Shown here piece by piece: positions 8,871-18,972 of a DNA stretch of 64,000 bases. Source of the stretch: Nocardia nova SH22a (GTDB taxonomy: Bacteria > Actinomycetota > Actinomycetes > Mycobacteriales > Mycobacteriaceae); the NCBI RefSeq assembly GCF_000523235.1, contig NZ_CP006850.1, positions 6,944,001 through 7,008,000 of the forward strand. The letters are read 5' to 3'. The position numbers and the translations under genes are program-made. Each line of letters begins with the position of its first letter. The stretch's first letter is position 1. The notes under the pieces were generated by a model. That model was not told the origin of the DNA and ran no database searches. It saw nothing but the letters and a program-made list of their open reading frames with translations.

Positions 8871-9042
8871 AAACCCAGGCTAGACCGGTTGCGCGCCGAT
8901 GCGGCGCTGAAACGTCGAGTGCCCGCGCGTCACACCGCACCGGGTACGCCGATCGATTGCCGGTTCGCCTGCTCACGCCTGCGCGACGTTCGCACCCCAC
9001 GGACGCGACTCGAAGGTCCGCAGCGGCGAACGGCCGATCAGC

Positions 9043-10152
9043 TCAGCCCGCGAGCCGCACCGCCGCCGCGGCGATCCGCTCGTCGGTGGCGGTCAGCGCG
9101 ATGCGCACGTGCTCGGTACCGGTCGGACCGTAGAAATCGCCGGGAGCGGCGAGGATGCCGCGTTCGGCCAGCCAGTCCAGCGTGGTGCGGCAGTTCTCGC
9201 CCCGCGTGGACCACAGGTACAGTCCGGCCTCGGAGTGGTCGACGCGGAAACCCGACTCCTCCAACGCCTTTCGCAACACCTCGCGCCGAGCGCGGTAACG
9301 CTCGCGCTGCACCACCTCGTGCTGGTCGTCGGTCAGCGCCGCCGTCATCGCCGCCTGGATCGGATAGGGCACCATCATGCCGGAGTGCTTGCGCACCTCC
9401 AGCAGTTCGCGCACCAGCTCGACGTCGCCGGTGACGAATCCGGCCCGGTAACTCGCCAGATTCGAGGTCTTCGACAGCGAGTGGATGGCCAGCAGGCCGG
9501 TGTGGTCGCCGTCGCTGACGCGCGGGTCGAGGATCGACACCGCCTCGGCATCCCAGGTCAGCCCCAGATAGCACTCGTCGGAGGCGACGATCGCGCCGCG
9601 TTCGCGGGCGAAGGCCACCACCTTGCGCAGGTGATCGATGCCCAGCACCTTGCCGGTGGGATTCGACGGTGAGTTCAGGAAGATCAGCGCGGGCGATTCC
9701 GGTCCGAGCCGAGTCATCCCGTCCGCCCGCAGAATTCGCGAGCCCGCCAGCAGCGCGCCCACCTCGTAGGTCGGGTACGCGACCTCGGGGATCACCACCA
9801 GATCCGCCGGGCCCAGACCGAGCAGGCGGGGCAGTCCCGCGATCAGTTCCTTGGTGCCGATCACCGGCAGGACCGCATCGGAACCGATGCCGGACATGCC
9901 GAACCGGCGCGCCACCGCCGCCACCGCGGCCTCGCGCAGTTCGGGAGTGCCGTAGGTGGTGGGATAGCCGGGCACCTCCGCCACCGAGGCCAGCGCGGCG
10001 CGGATCACGGGATCCACCGGATCGACCGGTGTGCCCACCGACAGATCGACGATGCCGTCCGGATGCGCGGCGGCGCGCGCCTTGGCCGCGGCGATGGTGT
10101 CCCAGGGGAAGTCGGGCAGCAGACTGCTGACCCGCACGCGATCGCGGATCAC
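9043..10152 (-). CDS. dapC: succinyldiaminopimelate transaminase (DapC-type aminotransferase)
   Basis: PLP-dependent fold-type I aminotransferase converting N-succinyl-2-amino-6-ketopimelate to N-succinyl-LL-DAP, between DapD and DapE. 369 residues from a GTG at 10152. NSPSNPTG (160-167) and the PLP lysine in HSLSKTSNLASYRAGF (K228) are clear. It sits 10 bases downstream of the ferredoxin gene, the same pairing as Rv1177-Rv1178 in M. tuberculosis. In mycobacteria another aminotransferase (Rv0858c) is also called DapC, so the substrate is a family-level assignment; a different ketoacid acceptor remains possible. Confidence 0.88.
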   Translation of the reverse strand: MIRDRVRVSSLLPDFPWDTIAAAKARAAAHPDGIVDLSVGTPVDPVDPVIRAALASVAEVPGYPTTYGTPELREAAVAAVARRFGMSGIGSDAVLPVIGTKELIAGLPRLLGLGPADLVVIPEVAYPTYEVGALLAGSRILRADGMTRLGPESPALIFLNSPSNPTGKVLGIDHLRKVVAFARERGAIVASDECYLGLTWDAEAVSILDPRVSDGDHTGLLAIHSLSKTSNLASYRAGFVTGDVELVRELLEVRKHSGMMVPYPIQAAMTAALTDDQHEVVQRERYRARREVLRKALEESGFRVDHSEAGLYLWSTRGENCRTTLDWLAERGILAAPGDFYGPTGTEHVRIALTATDERIAAAAVRLAG

Positions 10153-10162
10153 CGAGCGCTAC

Positions 10163-10486
10163 CTACTCCGCTGCCATCGGCGGGAGCGCGGCGATGAACG
10201 GCGGGTCGAAGTCGGTCTTGCCGACCTTGGTCGCACCACCCGGCGAGCCGAGATCGTCGAAGAAGTCGACGTTGGCGTTGACATAGCCGGTCCACTGGTC
10301 CGGGGTGTCGTCTTCGTAGAAGATCGCCTCCACCGGGCAGACCGGCTCACATGCACCACAGTCCACGCACTCGTCGGGATGGATGTACAGCATGCGGTTG
10401 CCCTCGTAGATGCAGTCCACGGGGCATTCCTCGATGCACGCCTTGTCCTTCACGTCAACGCACGGTTCAGCGATGATGTACGGCAC
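10163..10486 (-). CDS. fdxA: 7Fe-8S ferredoxin (FdxA/FdxC type)
   Basis: 107-residue electron carrier with one 3Fe-4S and one 4Fe-4S cluster. Cysteines at 9, 17, 21, 25, 40, 43, 46 and 50 form the expected spacing (C-x7-C-x3-C-x3-C and CVDCGACEPVCP). GTG start at 10484-10486 is preceded by AGGAGAG. First gene of a two-gene unit with the dapC-type aminotransferase. Small acidic cytosolic ferredoxins of this type feed monooxygenases and reductases; the partner is not evident here. Confidence 0.95.
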   Translation of the reverse strand: MPYIIAEPCVDVKDKACIEECPVDCIYEGNRMLYIHPDECVDCGACEPVCPVEAIFYEDDTPDQWTGYVNANVDFFDDLGSPGGATKVGKTDFDPPFIAALPPMAAE

Positions 10487-10587
10487 TGCCGCTCTCCTAG
10501 TCTGTCCTTGCCTGCGGGACACTTCCGCCCGCGCAACAGTATCCCGGCGACTCACATTACAACTGGTCAGCCTTGCCTAACTTGTCG

Positions 10588-10659
10588 AATCCGGCGGTGC
10601 TCGATTCACCGGGTCCGGCGGTGTGCGACTCCCCACATCCGGCGGTTTCCGGTACACCG
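10588..10659. repeat. three tandem 24-bp degenerate repeats
   Basis: Three back-to-back 24-base units (10588-10611, 10612-10635, 10636-10659), each containing TCCGGCGGT at the same offset. They lie in the short space between the stop of fbiC (10705) and the upstream region of the ferredoxin gene. No function evident. Confidence 0.7.
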
Positions 10660-10704
10660 CCTCCGAACATCCGATCGCCCGGGTCCGGAGGCGGTCCGCC
10701 GGTA

Positions 10705-13317
<2,613 letters not shown>

Positions 13318-13511
13318 GCGCCAACCATCCGAGTGTTCTCCCTTCGGTGCCCTGTGAGGGGAGACAACCCGGAGGTGGGCGTGGGTTATTCCTGCGGACG
13401 GCGATCAGTTTCCCGGCGGGAACGCGGTGACCATCGGCGCGCTGGTGGAGCGTGTCCACGCAATACTGCCGCACCGACGCCGAGGTGCCCGATTCGTGTC
13501 ACTATGGCGGC

Positions 13512-14027
13512 ATGACCCGGCCGTTGGATTCCTCGCCGCCGCAATCGACGATGGCCGCACCGGCGTGGCGGGCGAGTACGCGGGCACCGCTGTTGTGGGC
13601 CACCGGGCCCGCGATCTTCTGGGCGCTCATCCTGGTCGGCGGGGTGGTGTGGCTGATTGTCGACAGCGGGCATCGGGGGTGGGCGTCGGCGCTGGTGGCG
13701 GCCGCGTTGGTGGTGGGCGTATTCGGTGTGGTGGTGGTGCCGCTGTGGCGGTATGCGGTGCATCGATGGGAGATCACCGATACGGCGGTGTACACCCGGA
13801 CCGGATGGTTCACTCAGGAGAGCCGGGTCGCGCCGATCACGCGGGTGCAGACGGTCGACACTCATCGCGGGCCGCTCGAGCAGTTGTTCGGATTGGCCAC
13901 CGTCACGGTGACCACGGCGTCCTCGGCCGGAGCGGTGCGGATCGTGGCACTCGATCTGGACGTCGCGGAGCGGACGGTGCGACGACTCACCGAGATCGCG
14001 GCACTGCATCGGGAGGACGCGACGTAA
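13512..14027 (+). CDS. PH-domain membrane protein (YdbS-like)
   Basis: 171 residues. Two membrane helices at about 28-51 and 60-80 are followed by a bacterial PH (bPH2) domain containing the typical RWEITDTAVYTRTGWFTQES and PITRVQTVDTHRGPLEQLFG segments. Proteins of this type come in pairs with a longer multi-PH partner; that partner follows at 14155. Their biochemical role is poorly known; they have been linked to envelope processes. ATG chosen at 13512. Confidence 0.82.
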   Translation: MTRPLDSSPPQSTMAAPAWRASTRAPLLWATGPAIFWALILVGGVVWLIVDSGHRGWASALVAAALVVGVFGVVVVPLWRYAVHRWEITDTAVYTRTGWFTQESRVAPITRVQTVDTHRGPLEQLFGLATVTVTTASSAGAVRIVALDLDVAERTVRRLTEIAALHREDAT

Positions 14028-14154
14028 CTGTCCGGAGCCGGGAATTCCGGCACAGCACGCACTATCTAACGCCCGCAGGGAGATCGGCAATGTCTGTCCG
14101 CATCGACACGCTCGACTCGGTATCGAGGCCGGTGGGCTGCCCGAGGTGCACCGG

Positions 14155-15909
14155 ATGAGTACGCCCGAGAGGTCCGGGACGAGCGAGCAGTACGACGACG
14201 CGCGATCTTCGGTCCCCGGACCGGCTCACGAGTCGAAGACGGAGGCGATGGTCACCGAAGGTCCGGCGGGCGATGCCGAGTGGCGGCGGCTCGACAAGCG
14301 GATGCTGCTGATCCATCCGGTGCGGGAGCTGACCAAATACATTCCGGTACTGATCGGCGCGGTGATCGTCGGTAGTCAGAGTGACAATCCGGCGTGGAGT
14401 CCGGTGGTCGCGGGGATCATCGTCGTGATCGCGCTGGCCCGCTGGTTCACCACGGCCTACCGGATCGGTCCGGACACCGTGCAATTGCGGCGCGGCCTGT
14501 TGCAGCGCCGGACGTTGACGGTGCCGCGTTCGCGGATCCGGTCGGTGGATGTGCAGGCCGATGTGATGCATCGGCTGCTCGGTCTGGTGCGGCTGGTCAT
14601 CGGCACCGGGCGACACGCCGATCGCGAGGAACGTTTTCATCTGGACGGAGTGGATGCCCGGCAGGTTCCGGAACTGCGCGCGTTACTGCTCGAGCGATCG
14701 CGGGCCGAACGAGCGGACGAGGACGCCGATACCGAAGTCGCATCCGCTCCGGACACGACGCCACCGGACGGCAGGCGGGCGTCCCTGGCCCGCGCCCTGC
14801 GCCGCGGCAGTGGCGATACCCCCGCCGAGGGCACCGAAATCGGCCATTGGCGGCCGCGATGGGTGCGCTACGCGCCGCTGTCGCTGACGGGGCTGGCGAT
14901 CGTCGGGCCGGTGGTGGGCCTGGCGGCCAAGGTTGGGGTGGCCGATGTGCTCGTGCGCTCGGACGCGGTGCGCGGATTGAGCAGGCACAGCGTGGCTTTC
15001 ATCGTGCTGGCCGTCGTCGCGGCCGTCGCCGTACTGCTGGTGATCGCGGCCGTCGCCGCCTGTATCCATTACCTCACCACGTATTTCGGGCTCCGCGTGG
15101 TCGACGACGGCACCGCCCTGCACATCCGCAGCGGCCTGCTGACCACTCGGCAGACCACCCTCGATCTGTCCCGATTGCGCGGCGCGACAGTCCAAGAGCC
15201 ATTGCTGCTGCGACTGGCGGGCGGCGCCGAACTCGAGGCCATCATGACCGGAACCGGTGCGCGGCAGAAGCTGCTGCCGCAAGCGCCACGGGCGGCCGTC
15301 GATCGCACCCTCGCCCAGCTGCTGACCAGCCCGTCCCGCCGCTCGGGCGCCGCGAATTCCGCTCCGGCACAACCCCTGTGGGACGACATCGAGACGGCGG
15401 CGGCCCCCGCGTCGATTCCGCTCGAACGGCACGGCCCCCGCGCCCACCGCCGCCGCTTCACCCGCGCGTTCATCCCGGTCTGGGCGGCCCTGGCGGCCCT
15501 GCTCGTCATTTCCCTTGCCGGACCGCATGTTCCGATCTGGGTGTGGGCGCTGTTCGGCCTGCTGGTCCTGGCCTCGGCCGCACTGGCCCAGGAACGCTAT
15601 CGCGGCCTCGGCCACGCGGTGATCCCCTCCGACGGCGCCCGCCCGGTCTGGCTCATCACCCGCCGCGGCGCCCTGGAACGCGACCGCGACTGCCTCGAGG
15701 CTCCCGGCGTGATCGGCTGGACCGTACGCCGCACCTTCTTCCAGCGCCGAGCGGGCCTGGCCACCCTCGTCGCCGCGAGCGCGGCCGGAAAGAAGAAGTA
15801 CAGCATCGTGGACGTGCCGGTGGAGCGGGCCTGGACCCTGATCGAAGAGGTGACACCCGGATACCTCGGCACCCCACCTCAGCTCCAATGCGGTCGGTAC
15901 CGCATCTGA
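14155..15909 (+). CDS. multi-PH-domain membrane protein (YdbT-like)
   Basis: 584 residues from ATG 14155 (an in-frame GTG lies 9 bases earlier). After an acidic, charged N-terminus there are repeated units of paired membrane helices plus a bPH2 domain. The first domain has WFTTAYRIGPDTVQLRRGLL and RSRIRSVDVQADVMHRLLG; the second ends with LTTRQTTLDLSRLRGATVQE; the third has ITRRGALERDRDCLEAPGVI. It follows the shorter PH protein by about 130 bases and is probably co-transcribed, reproducing the YdbS/YdbT pair arrangement. Bacterial inner-membrane location inferred from the helices. No enzymatic motif seen. Confidence 0.82.
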   Translation: MSTPERSGTSEQYDDARSSVPGPAHESKTEAMVTEGPAGDAEWRRLDKRMLLIHPVRELTKYIPVLIGAVIVGSQSDNPAWSPVVAGIIVVIALARWFTTAYRIGPDTVQLRRGLLQRRTLTVPRSRIRSVDVQADVMHRLLGLVRLVIGTGRHADREERFHLDGVDARQVPELRALLLERSRAERADEDADTEVASAPDTTPPDGRRASLARALRRGSGDTPAEGTEIGHWRPRWVRYAPLSLTGLAIVGPVVGLAAKVGVADVLVRSDAVRGLSRHSVAFIVLAVVAAVAVLLVIAAVAACIHYLTTYFGLRVVDDGTALHIRSGLLTTRQTTLDLSRLRGATVQEPLLLRLAGGAELEAIMTGTGARQKLLPQAPRAAVDRTLAQLLTSPSRRSGAANSAPAQPLWDDIETAAAPASIPLERHGPRAHRRRFTRAFIPVWAALAALLVISLAGPHVPIWVWALFGLLVLASAALAQERYRGLGHAVIPSDGARPVWLITRRGALERDRDCLEAPGVIGWTVRRTFFQRRAGLATLVAASAAGKKKYSIVDVPVERAWTLIEEVTPGYLGTPPQLQCGRYRI

Positions 15910-15916
15910 CAGGTAC

Positions 15917-15934
15917 GCACGACAGCGGTCGTGC
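15917..15934. terminator. possible hairpin after the PH-domain gene
   Basis: GCACGAC - AGCG - GTCGTGC, a perfect 7-bp stem just after the stop codon of the PH-domain gene, with no U-tract. It also marks the left boundary of the AT-richer region. Confidence 0.4.
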
Positions 15935-16121
15935 ATCGATGGCGGCTGCAGGGAGACAAAACACCGGCCCTTTAGCCACCCTGCGGAGATAACAGCATGT
16001 TACATGTAATAACTTCAGCTGCAATACAATTCATACATACGTCCCCTGCAGGTCAGGTGAGTTCGATCAATCAGCACACAATCCGCAACTGCGCTGCAGC
16101 ACAAGATCTTTCGTAGCACTC

Positions 16122-16149
16122 TTGACGCAACCCGCAGTCCTGCTAAGGT
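16122..16149 (+). promoter_or_regulatory. promoter-like -35/-10 pair
   Basis: TTGACG (16122-16127), 16-base spacer, TAAGGT (16144-16149): a strong match to the housekeeping actinobacterial promoter. It would start a transcript near 16156, which then meets the small frame at 16190 with its own Shine-Dalgarno sequence. Confidence 0.5.
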
Positions 16150-16189
16150 TCTCGGCAGACGTCGAAGGGAGTCGGCGCAAGAGAGGGAC

Positions 16190-16255
16190 ATGCAGGAAGG
16201 GGGCAACATGACAGGGGTATTCTGCCCCGATTCGCAGCATCGCTGCGATATATAG
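16190..16255 (+). CDS. possible 21-residue peptide with two cysteines
   Basis: Short frame MQEGGNMTGVFCPDSQHRC plus DI, opening at ATG 16190 after GAGAGGG; a second in-frame ATG at 16208 follows GGAAGGGGG. It lies about 35 bases after a good promoter start. No signal sequence, no known family. It could be a leader peptide, a small cysteine peptide or chance. Its only support is the promoter and ribosome-binding-site context, plus the abundance of cysteine peptides around it. Confidence 0.25.
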   Translation: MQEGGNMTGVFCPDSQHRCDI

Positions 16256-16578
16256 CACGCTATTCAACAGCTGCGGCAGACAGCGAGAGTTCTGCCACCG
16301 CGCCTAGGGCTGTCATCTGGATTGCATTTTACTGCAACAAGCAATCGGACACTGACGGTACACCCAGTCACGTACCAATGGTCTAGCGGCATGGACCAAT
16401 CGAAGGCGAGCGATCACGACATCACCGCAAATCTTTTCTTTACTCTACAGAGTTCTAATTTCACAACTATTTTCGATTTACCGCAGTTATTTGCCTCGTA
16501 CCTCACCTTCATTGTTCATACCTAATTTTCACCCCATTCCACGCCATTCCAAGAAAGTTCGCGCAAAGGAGGGCCAGG

Positions 16579-16753
16579 TTGAAGAAAGATTGCAGTAGCC
16601 ACTGCACTGGTTGGCGGAATGGTGATGGCGGTGGCAGCGGCTGCGGAGCCCGTCATGATGGCATGTTATGTCGATAAACCATCCTGCGAGTCACGCCTTT
16701 CTGAGTATCCCCGAGCTTGGTGCGTCGACAGGGGAGACATGTGGATGAATTAG
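16579..16753 (+). pseudogene. decayed copy of the small secreted cysteine peptide
   Basis: Paralogue of the intact gene at 17386. AAAGGAGGG precedes a TTG (16579) followed by LKK; one extra A in the AAGAAAGATT run then shifts frame. In the shifted frame (from 16589 to TAG 16751-16753) the product reads IAVATALVGGMVMAVAAAA, then PVMMACYVDKPSCESRLSEY and WCVDRGDMWMN. The signal peptide and all three cysteines match the intact copy (CYGDKPSCESHLSEH, WCDDRGNLWVN). Rescue by an ATT start at 16589 is conceivable but the ribosome-binding site would be too far, so I call it broken. Confidence 0.75.
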
Positions 16754-16754
16754 A

Positions 16755-16850
16755 ATGCAATCCGCCGTTCCCTTGCCATTTAGACCTTGCTTGAGAGCGA
16801 CGGCAATCATTCGGTCGCCGGGCAGGCCTGCCGAATTCTCATCCCTTCAT
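16755..16850 (-). pseudogene. fragment of a DsbA-like gene, decayed copy
   Basis: Read on the minus strand this gives NSAGLPGDRMIAVALKQG then LNGKGTADCI, matching residues about 165-191 of the intact DsbA-like protein at 17665-18417 (NSAGLPDDRLIAIAREQG, VNGQGAADCI). The C-terminal 60 or so residues and the intergenic hairpin are missing, so the fragment abuts the decayed peptide gene directly. With that gene it shows that the whole peptide/DsbA pair was once present twice. Homology does not extend clearly past about 16860. Confidence 0.75.
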
Positions 16851-17385
16851 GATCAGCCCACGAACAGGCAGCAGGCTGCGATCATAAAATACTCTGAGAC
16901 AATGGGGTATATACATGGACACGAGACGCACTTCATAAGGATCCGGAGTAATCCGTTCACTAACTTTTATTGTTACGCGTCAATATTCAAACCACTTCCC
17001 TGCAAGCCTGCACTATGACACACTTTTCGCTAGACACTTTGGGGGTTAGCAGAAGATCGAATAGAGGAGGAATTCATGGCCACAAGCAGGTCATGACACG
17101 ATACGGTTATTCTGCTGCACAAATGCACGCATCGGCGAAGTAACTCGCCATCGTGACACTTTAAAACCATCTTCGGTCACTGCGACAAACCCGCCTGACC
17201 AGCATCGAGTCTCGCGCCTCCTCTCCGGACCGGACACGCGGCGATTCACTGCGCGCAAAATCTCGTACCATCCGGCCTCACAAACGTATCAGAAGCAGAA
17301 TTCATATCCCCGATCAAGAAGTCTGCGCTGCCCAAGAAATATCTGTACTGCCCGCTGGGGGTAGGCATCACAAAAGGAGGGAAAT

Positions 17386-17571
17386 ATGCTGAAGAAGATT
17401 GCTGCCACCGGTATACTCGCCGGAGGAATGGCCCTGACCGTGGCGGGAACGGCCTCCGCCGCACCCATCATGCTCTCTTGTTACGGTGACAAGCCGTCCT
17501 GCGAATCGCATCTTTCCGAACACCCCGGAGGCTGGTGTGACGACCGAGGAAACCTGTGGGTGAATCAGTAA
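17386..17571 (+). CDS. small secreted three-cysteine peptide
   Basis: 61 residues, ATG at 17386 preceded by AAAAGGAGGG. Residues 1-26 are a textbook Sec signal peptide (MLKKIAATG, a hydrophobic core, then AGTASAAP) with cleavage predicted after ASA. The mature part is about 36 residues with three cysteines (SCYGDKPSCE and GGWCDDRG), acidic and polar, with aromatic W residues near the end. An odd cysteine number suggests one disulfide plus a free thiol or intermolecular bonding. Convergent with a DsbA-like gene, separated only by a strong hairpin, and duplicated with that gene upstream. I know no family; a secreted disulfide peptide matured by the adjacent oxidoreductase is an inference. Confidence 0.75.
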   Translation: MLKKIAATGILAGGMALTVAGTASAAPIMLSCYGDKPSCESHLSEHPGGWCDDRGNLWVNQ

Positions 17572-17594
17572 TCTGATCCCAGAGAAATGACACA

Positions 17595-17630
17595 GAGGTA
17601 GGTGGGGTGCCGACGCACCCCACCTACCTC
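17595..17630. terminator. bidirectional hairpin terminator
   Basis: Perfect 16-bp stem GAGGTAGGTGGGGTGC / GCACCCCACCTACCTC with loop CGAC, centred between the convergent stop codons of the peptide gene (17571) and the DsbA-like gene (17665). Confidence 0.88.
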
Positions 17631-17664
17631 GTCCACTTCTCACGAACAGCTGTGCGATCGTCAG

Positions 17665-18417
17665 CTAAACTTGAGCTTTCGCCACCGCAGCTTTGAGATC
17701 ATCTACGCTCGGAAGCAGTTTCGGATCATTATTGTGATGAATCTCCGCACCATTAACGAACACGGTCGGCGTGCCCTGGATTCCTGCATCGACGAACCAT
17801 TTCTTGGTACTGCTCTTGACGAAATCGGCATACTTCTGATTAGCGATACAATCCGCCGCGCCCTGCCCATTGACACCTTGCTCGCGGGCTATGGCAATCA
17901 ATCGGTCGTCGGGCAGTCCCGCCGAGTTCTCCTCAGGCTGATTCTTGAACATTGCTTGGTGCCATGAGAACCACTTGCTCATATCCGCTTCGGCAACACA
18001 CGCACTCGCGTTCGCAGCCCTGCTCGAATAATTAGTCGAGGATGCTCGATCCAGAAAAGAAATAGTCCGGTACTCAATGGCCACTTTACCGGATCCGATC
18101 ATTTCTTCGATTGCTCCCGATGCCTGATCTTCGAAGAGCTTACAACTTGGACACTGCAAATCCTCGACGATCGATACAACCACTTTGGAATCAGGATTGC
18201 CGACACGAAGACCGGTACCGGCAATGACGTCAGGTCCCTTCGCAGCTGCGACGCGGTCGGCTTCCTGCCTGTCCTTGTGGCTCTTCTTCACTGCGATCGA
18301 AACCCCTATGGCGCCGATCAACAGGATCAGCACAACAGCAACGCAGACCTGCACGAGGATCCTGCTCCGGGATGACTGGCTCCCTTTGAGAAGCTGAGAA
18401 CTCGACTTCTTGGACAC
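17665..18417 (-). CDS. membrane-anchored DsbA-like thiol:disulfide oxidoreductase
   Basis: 250 residues from a GTG at 18415-18417 with AGGAG about 11 bases upstream. A short basic N-terminus is followed by one membrane helix at about 20-43 (VQVCVAVVLILLIGAIGVS), then an extracytoplasmic thioredoxin-fold domain of the DsbA/DSBA_2 type. Active site C89-P-S-C92 in EDLQCPSCKLFED, cis-proline P217 in GIQGTPTVFVNG, and an extra cysteine pair C140/C190 in the helical insert as in actinobacterial homologues. It forms or shuffles disulfides in exported proteins. Its convergent neighbour is a secreted cysteine peptide, and both were duplicated together, which suggests a dedicated substrate. Codon use is less GC-biased than in flanking genes. 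Confidence 0.88.
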   Translation of the reverse strand: MSKKSSSQLLKGSQSSRSRILVQVCVAVVLILLIGAIGVSIAVKKSHKDRQEADRVAAAKGPDVIAGTGLRVGNPDSKVVVSIVEDLQCPSCKLFEDQASGAIEEMIGSGKVAIEYRTISFLDRASSTNYSSRAANASACVAEADMSKWFSWHQAMFKNQPEENSAGLPDDRLIAIAREQGVNGQGAADCIANQKYADFVKSSTKKWFVDAGIQGTPTVFVNGAEIHHNNDPKLLPSVDDLKAAVAKAQV

Positions 18418-18425
18418 GTTTCAGA

Positions 18426-18548
18426 TCACTCCTGTTCATCCAGTACACGACGCGGCGCATTTCCGTCGCCGGGTCTCCTGATAGGTAGGACTTCCGCGAC
18501 AGCCAACGCCAACACACCGCTCTTGAATGCAGAGCGCCGACGAACCAT
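18426..18548 (-). CDS. possible 40-residue protein upstream of the DsbA-like gene
   Basis: Opens at ATG 18546-18548 after GGGGGAGG and closes at TGA 18426-18428, 8 bases before the GTG of the DsbA-like gene, inside that gene's ribosome-binding region, so translation may be coupled. Product begins MVRRRSAFKSGVLALAVAE and ends RRVLDEQE: basic start, short hydrophobic stretch, charged tail. No homologue recognised. A promoter-like TTGGCA/TATACA pair lies upstream. Support is positional only. Confidence 0.35.
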   Translation of the reverse strand: MVRRRSAFKSGVLALAVAEVLPIRRPGDGNAPRRVLDEQE

Positions 18549-18588
18549 CCCTATCGCAGACCTCCCCCGGTATAGAACTCCACCCTGA

Positions 18589-18618
18589 TGTATACAGTTG
18601 GACACCAGGGAATGCCAA
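18589..18618 (-). promoter_or_regulatory. promoter-like -35/-10 pair for the DsbA-like gene
   Basis: On the minus strand TTGGCA (18613-18618), 18-base spacer, TATACA (18589-18594). Expected start near 18582, upstream of the small frame at 18548 and the DsbA-like gene. Confidence 0.45.
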
Positions 18619-18972
18619 CATTACGTCGCAACAGCCCGCTCACGCTGTGCGAACTCCATTGGCGCGCAGATTATCAGCGGGAGCGCACCGGCGCCGGCCG
18701 ATCCAGATGGCCACAGACGCCCCCCCGGGTCGACTCCGGCCCGAGTTCGTTACTCGACACGACCTCGGATATCAGCAGAGTCGGCCAGCCAGATCGCCCC
18801 CGGCCGTCCCGTCACCTGGCCCCGCAGCGGCCGAACGCAGGAAAAGTCATCGCAAGTTGTTACTCGCAGTTCTTCAACGGAATCAATGAATACAACGGTT
18901 GATCCACAATAAGTGAGCGGCGATTCGCCGAATATGATACAACTCACCCGAGCTTTGAAAGGGTGGAGTTTC

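Larger units (their letters stand above)
15950..18900. other. AT-richer accessory island with few genes
   Basis: Base composition drops visibly from the surrounding high-GC DNA, with stretches such as AATTTTCACC and TATATAGC that are rare elsewhere in the window. Contents: a promoter with a tiny reading frame at 16.1-16.3 kb, a decayed peptide/DsbA pair at 16.58-16.85 kb, an intact pair at 17.39-18.42 kb and a small frame at 18.43-18.55 kb. 16260-16575 and 16860-17385 hold no convincing gene. At 17076 a six-codon frame follows a perfect AGAGGAGG, probably a relic. 18620-18972 likewise looks empty apart from promoter sequence. No transposase, integrase or tRNA was seen. Horizontal origin is inferred from composition. 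Confidence 0.65.

Noticed and set aside
17076..17096. Six-codon frame after a perfect AGAGGAGG
   Set aside because: Too short to call; may be a relic or a leader, nothing recognisable follows.
18436..18621. 61-codon minus-strand frame with six cysteines upstream of the DsbA-like gene
   Set aside because: No ribosome-binding site, start lies upstream of the likely promoter start, and it overlaps the better-supported 40-codon frame.
15950..18900. Integrated phage, plasmid or conjugative element in the AT-rich island
   Set aside because: No integrase, transposase, replication or transfer gene, and no flanking tRNA or direct repeats seen.
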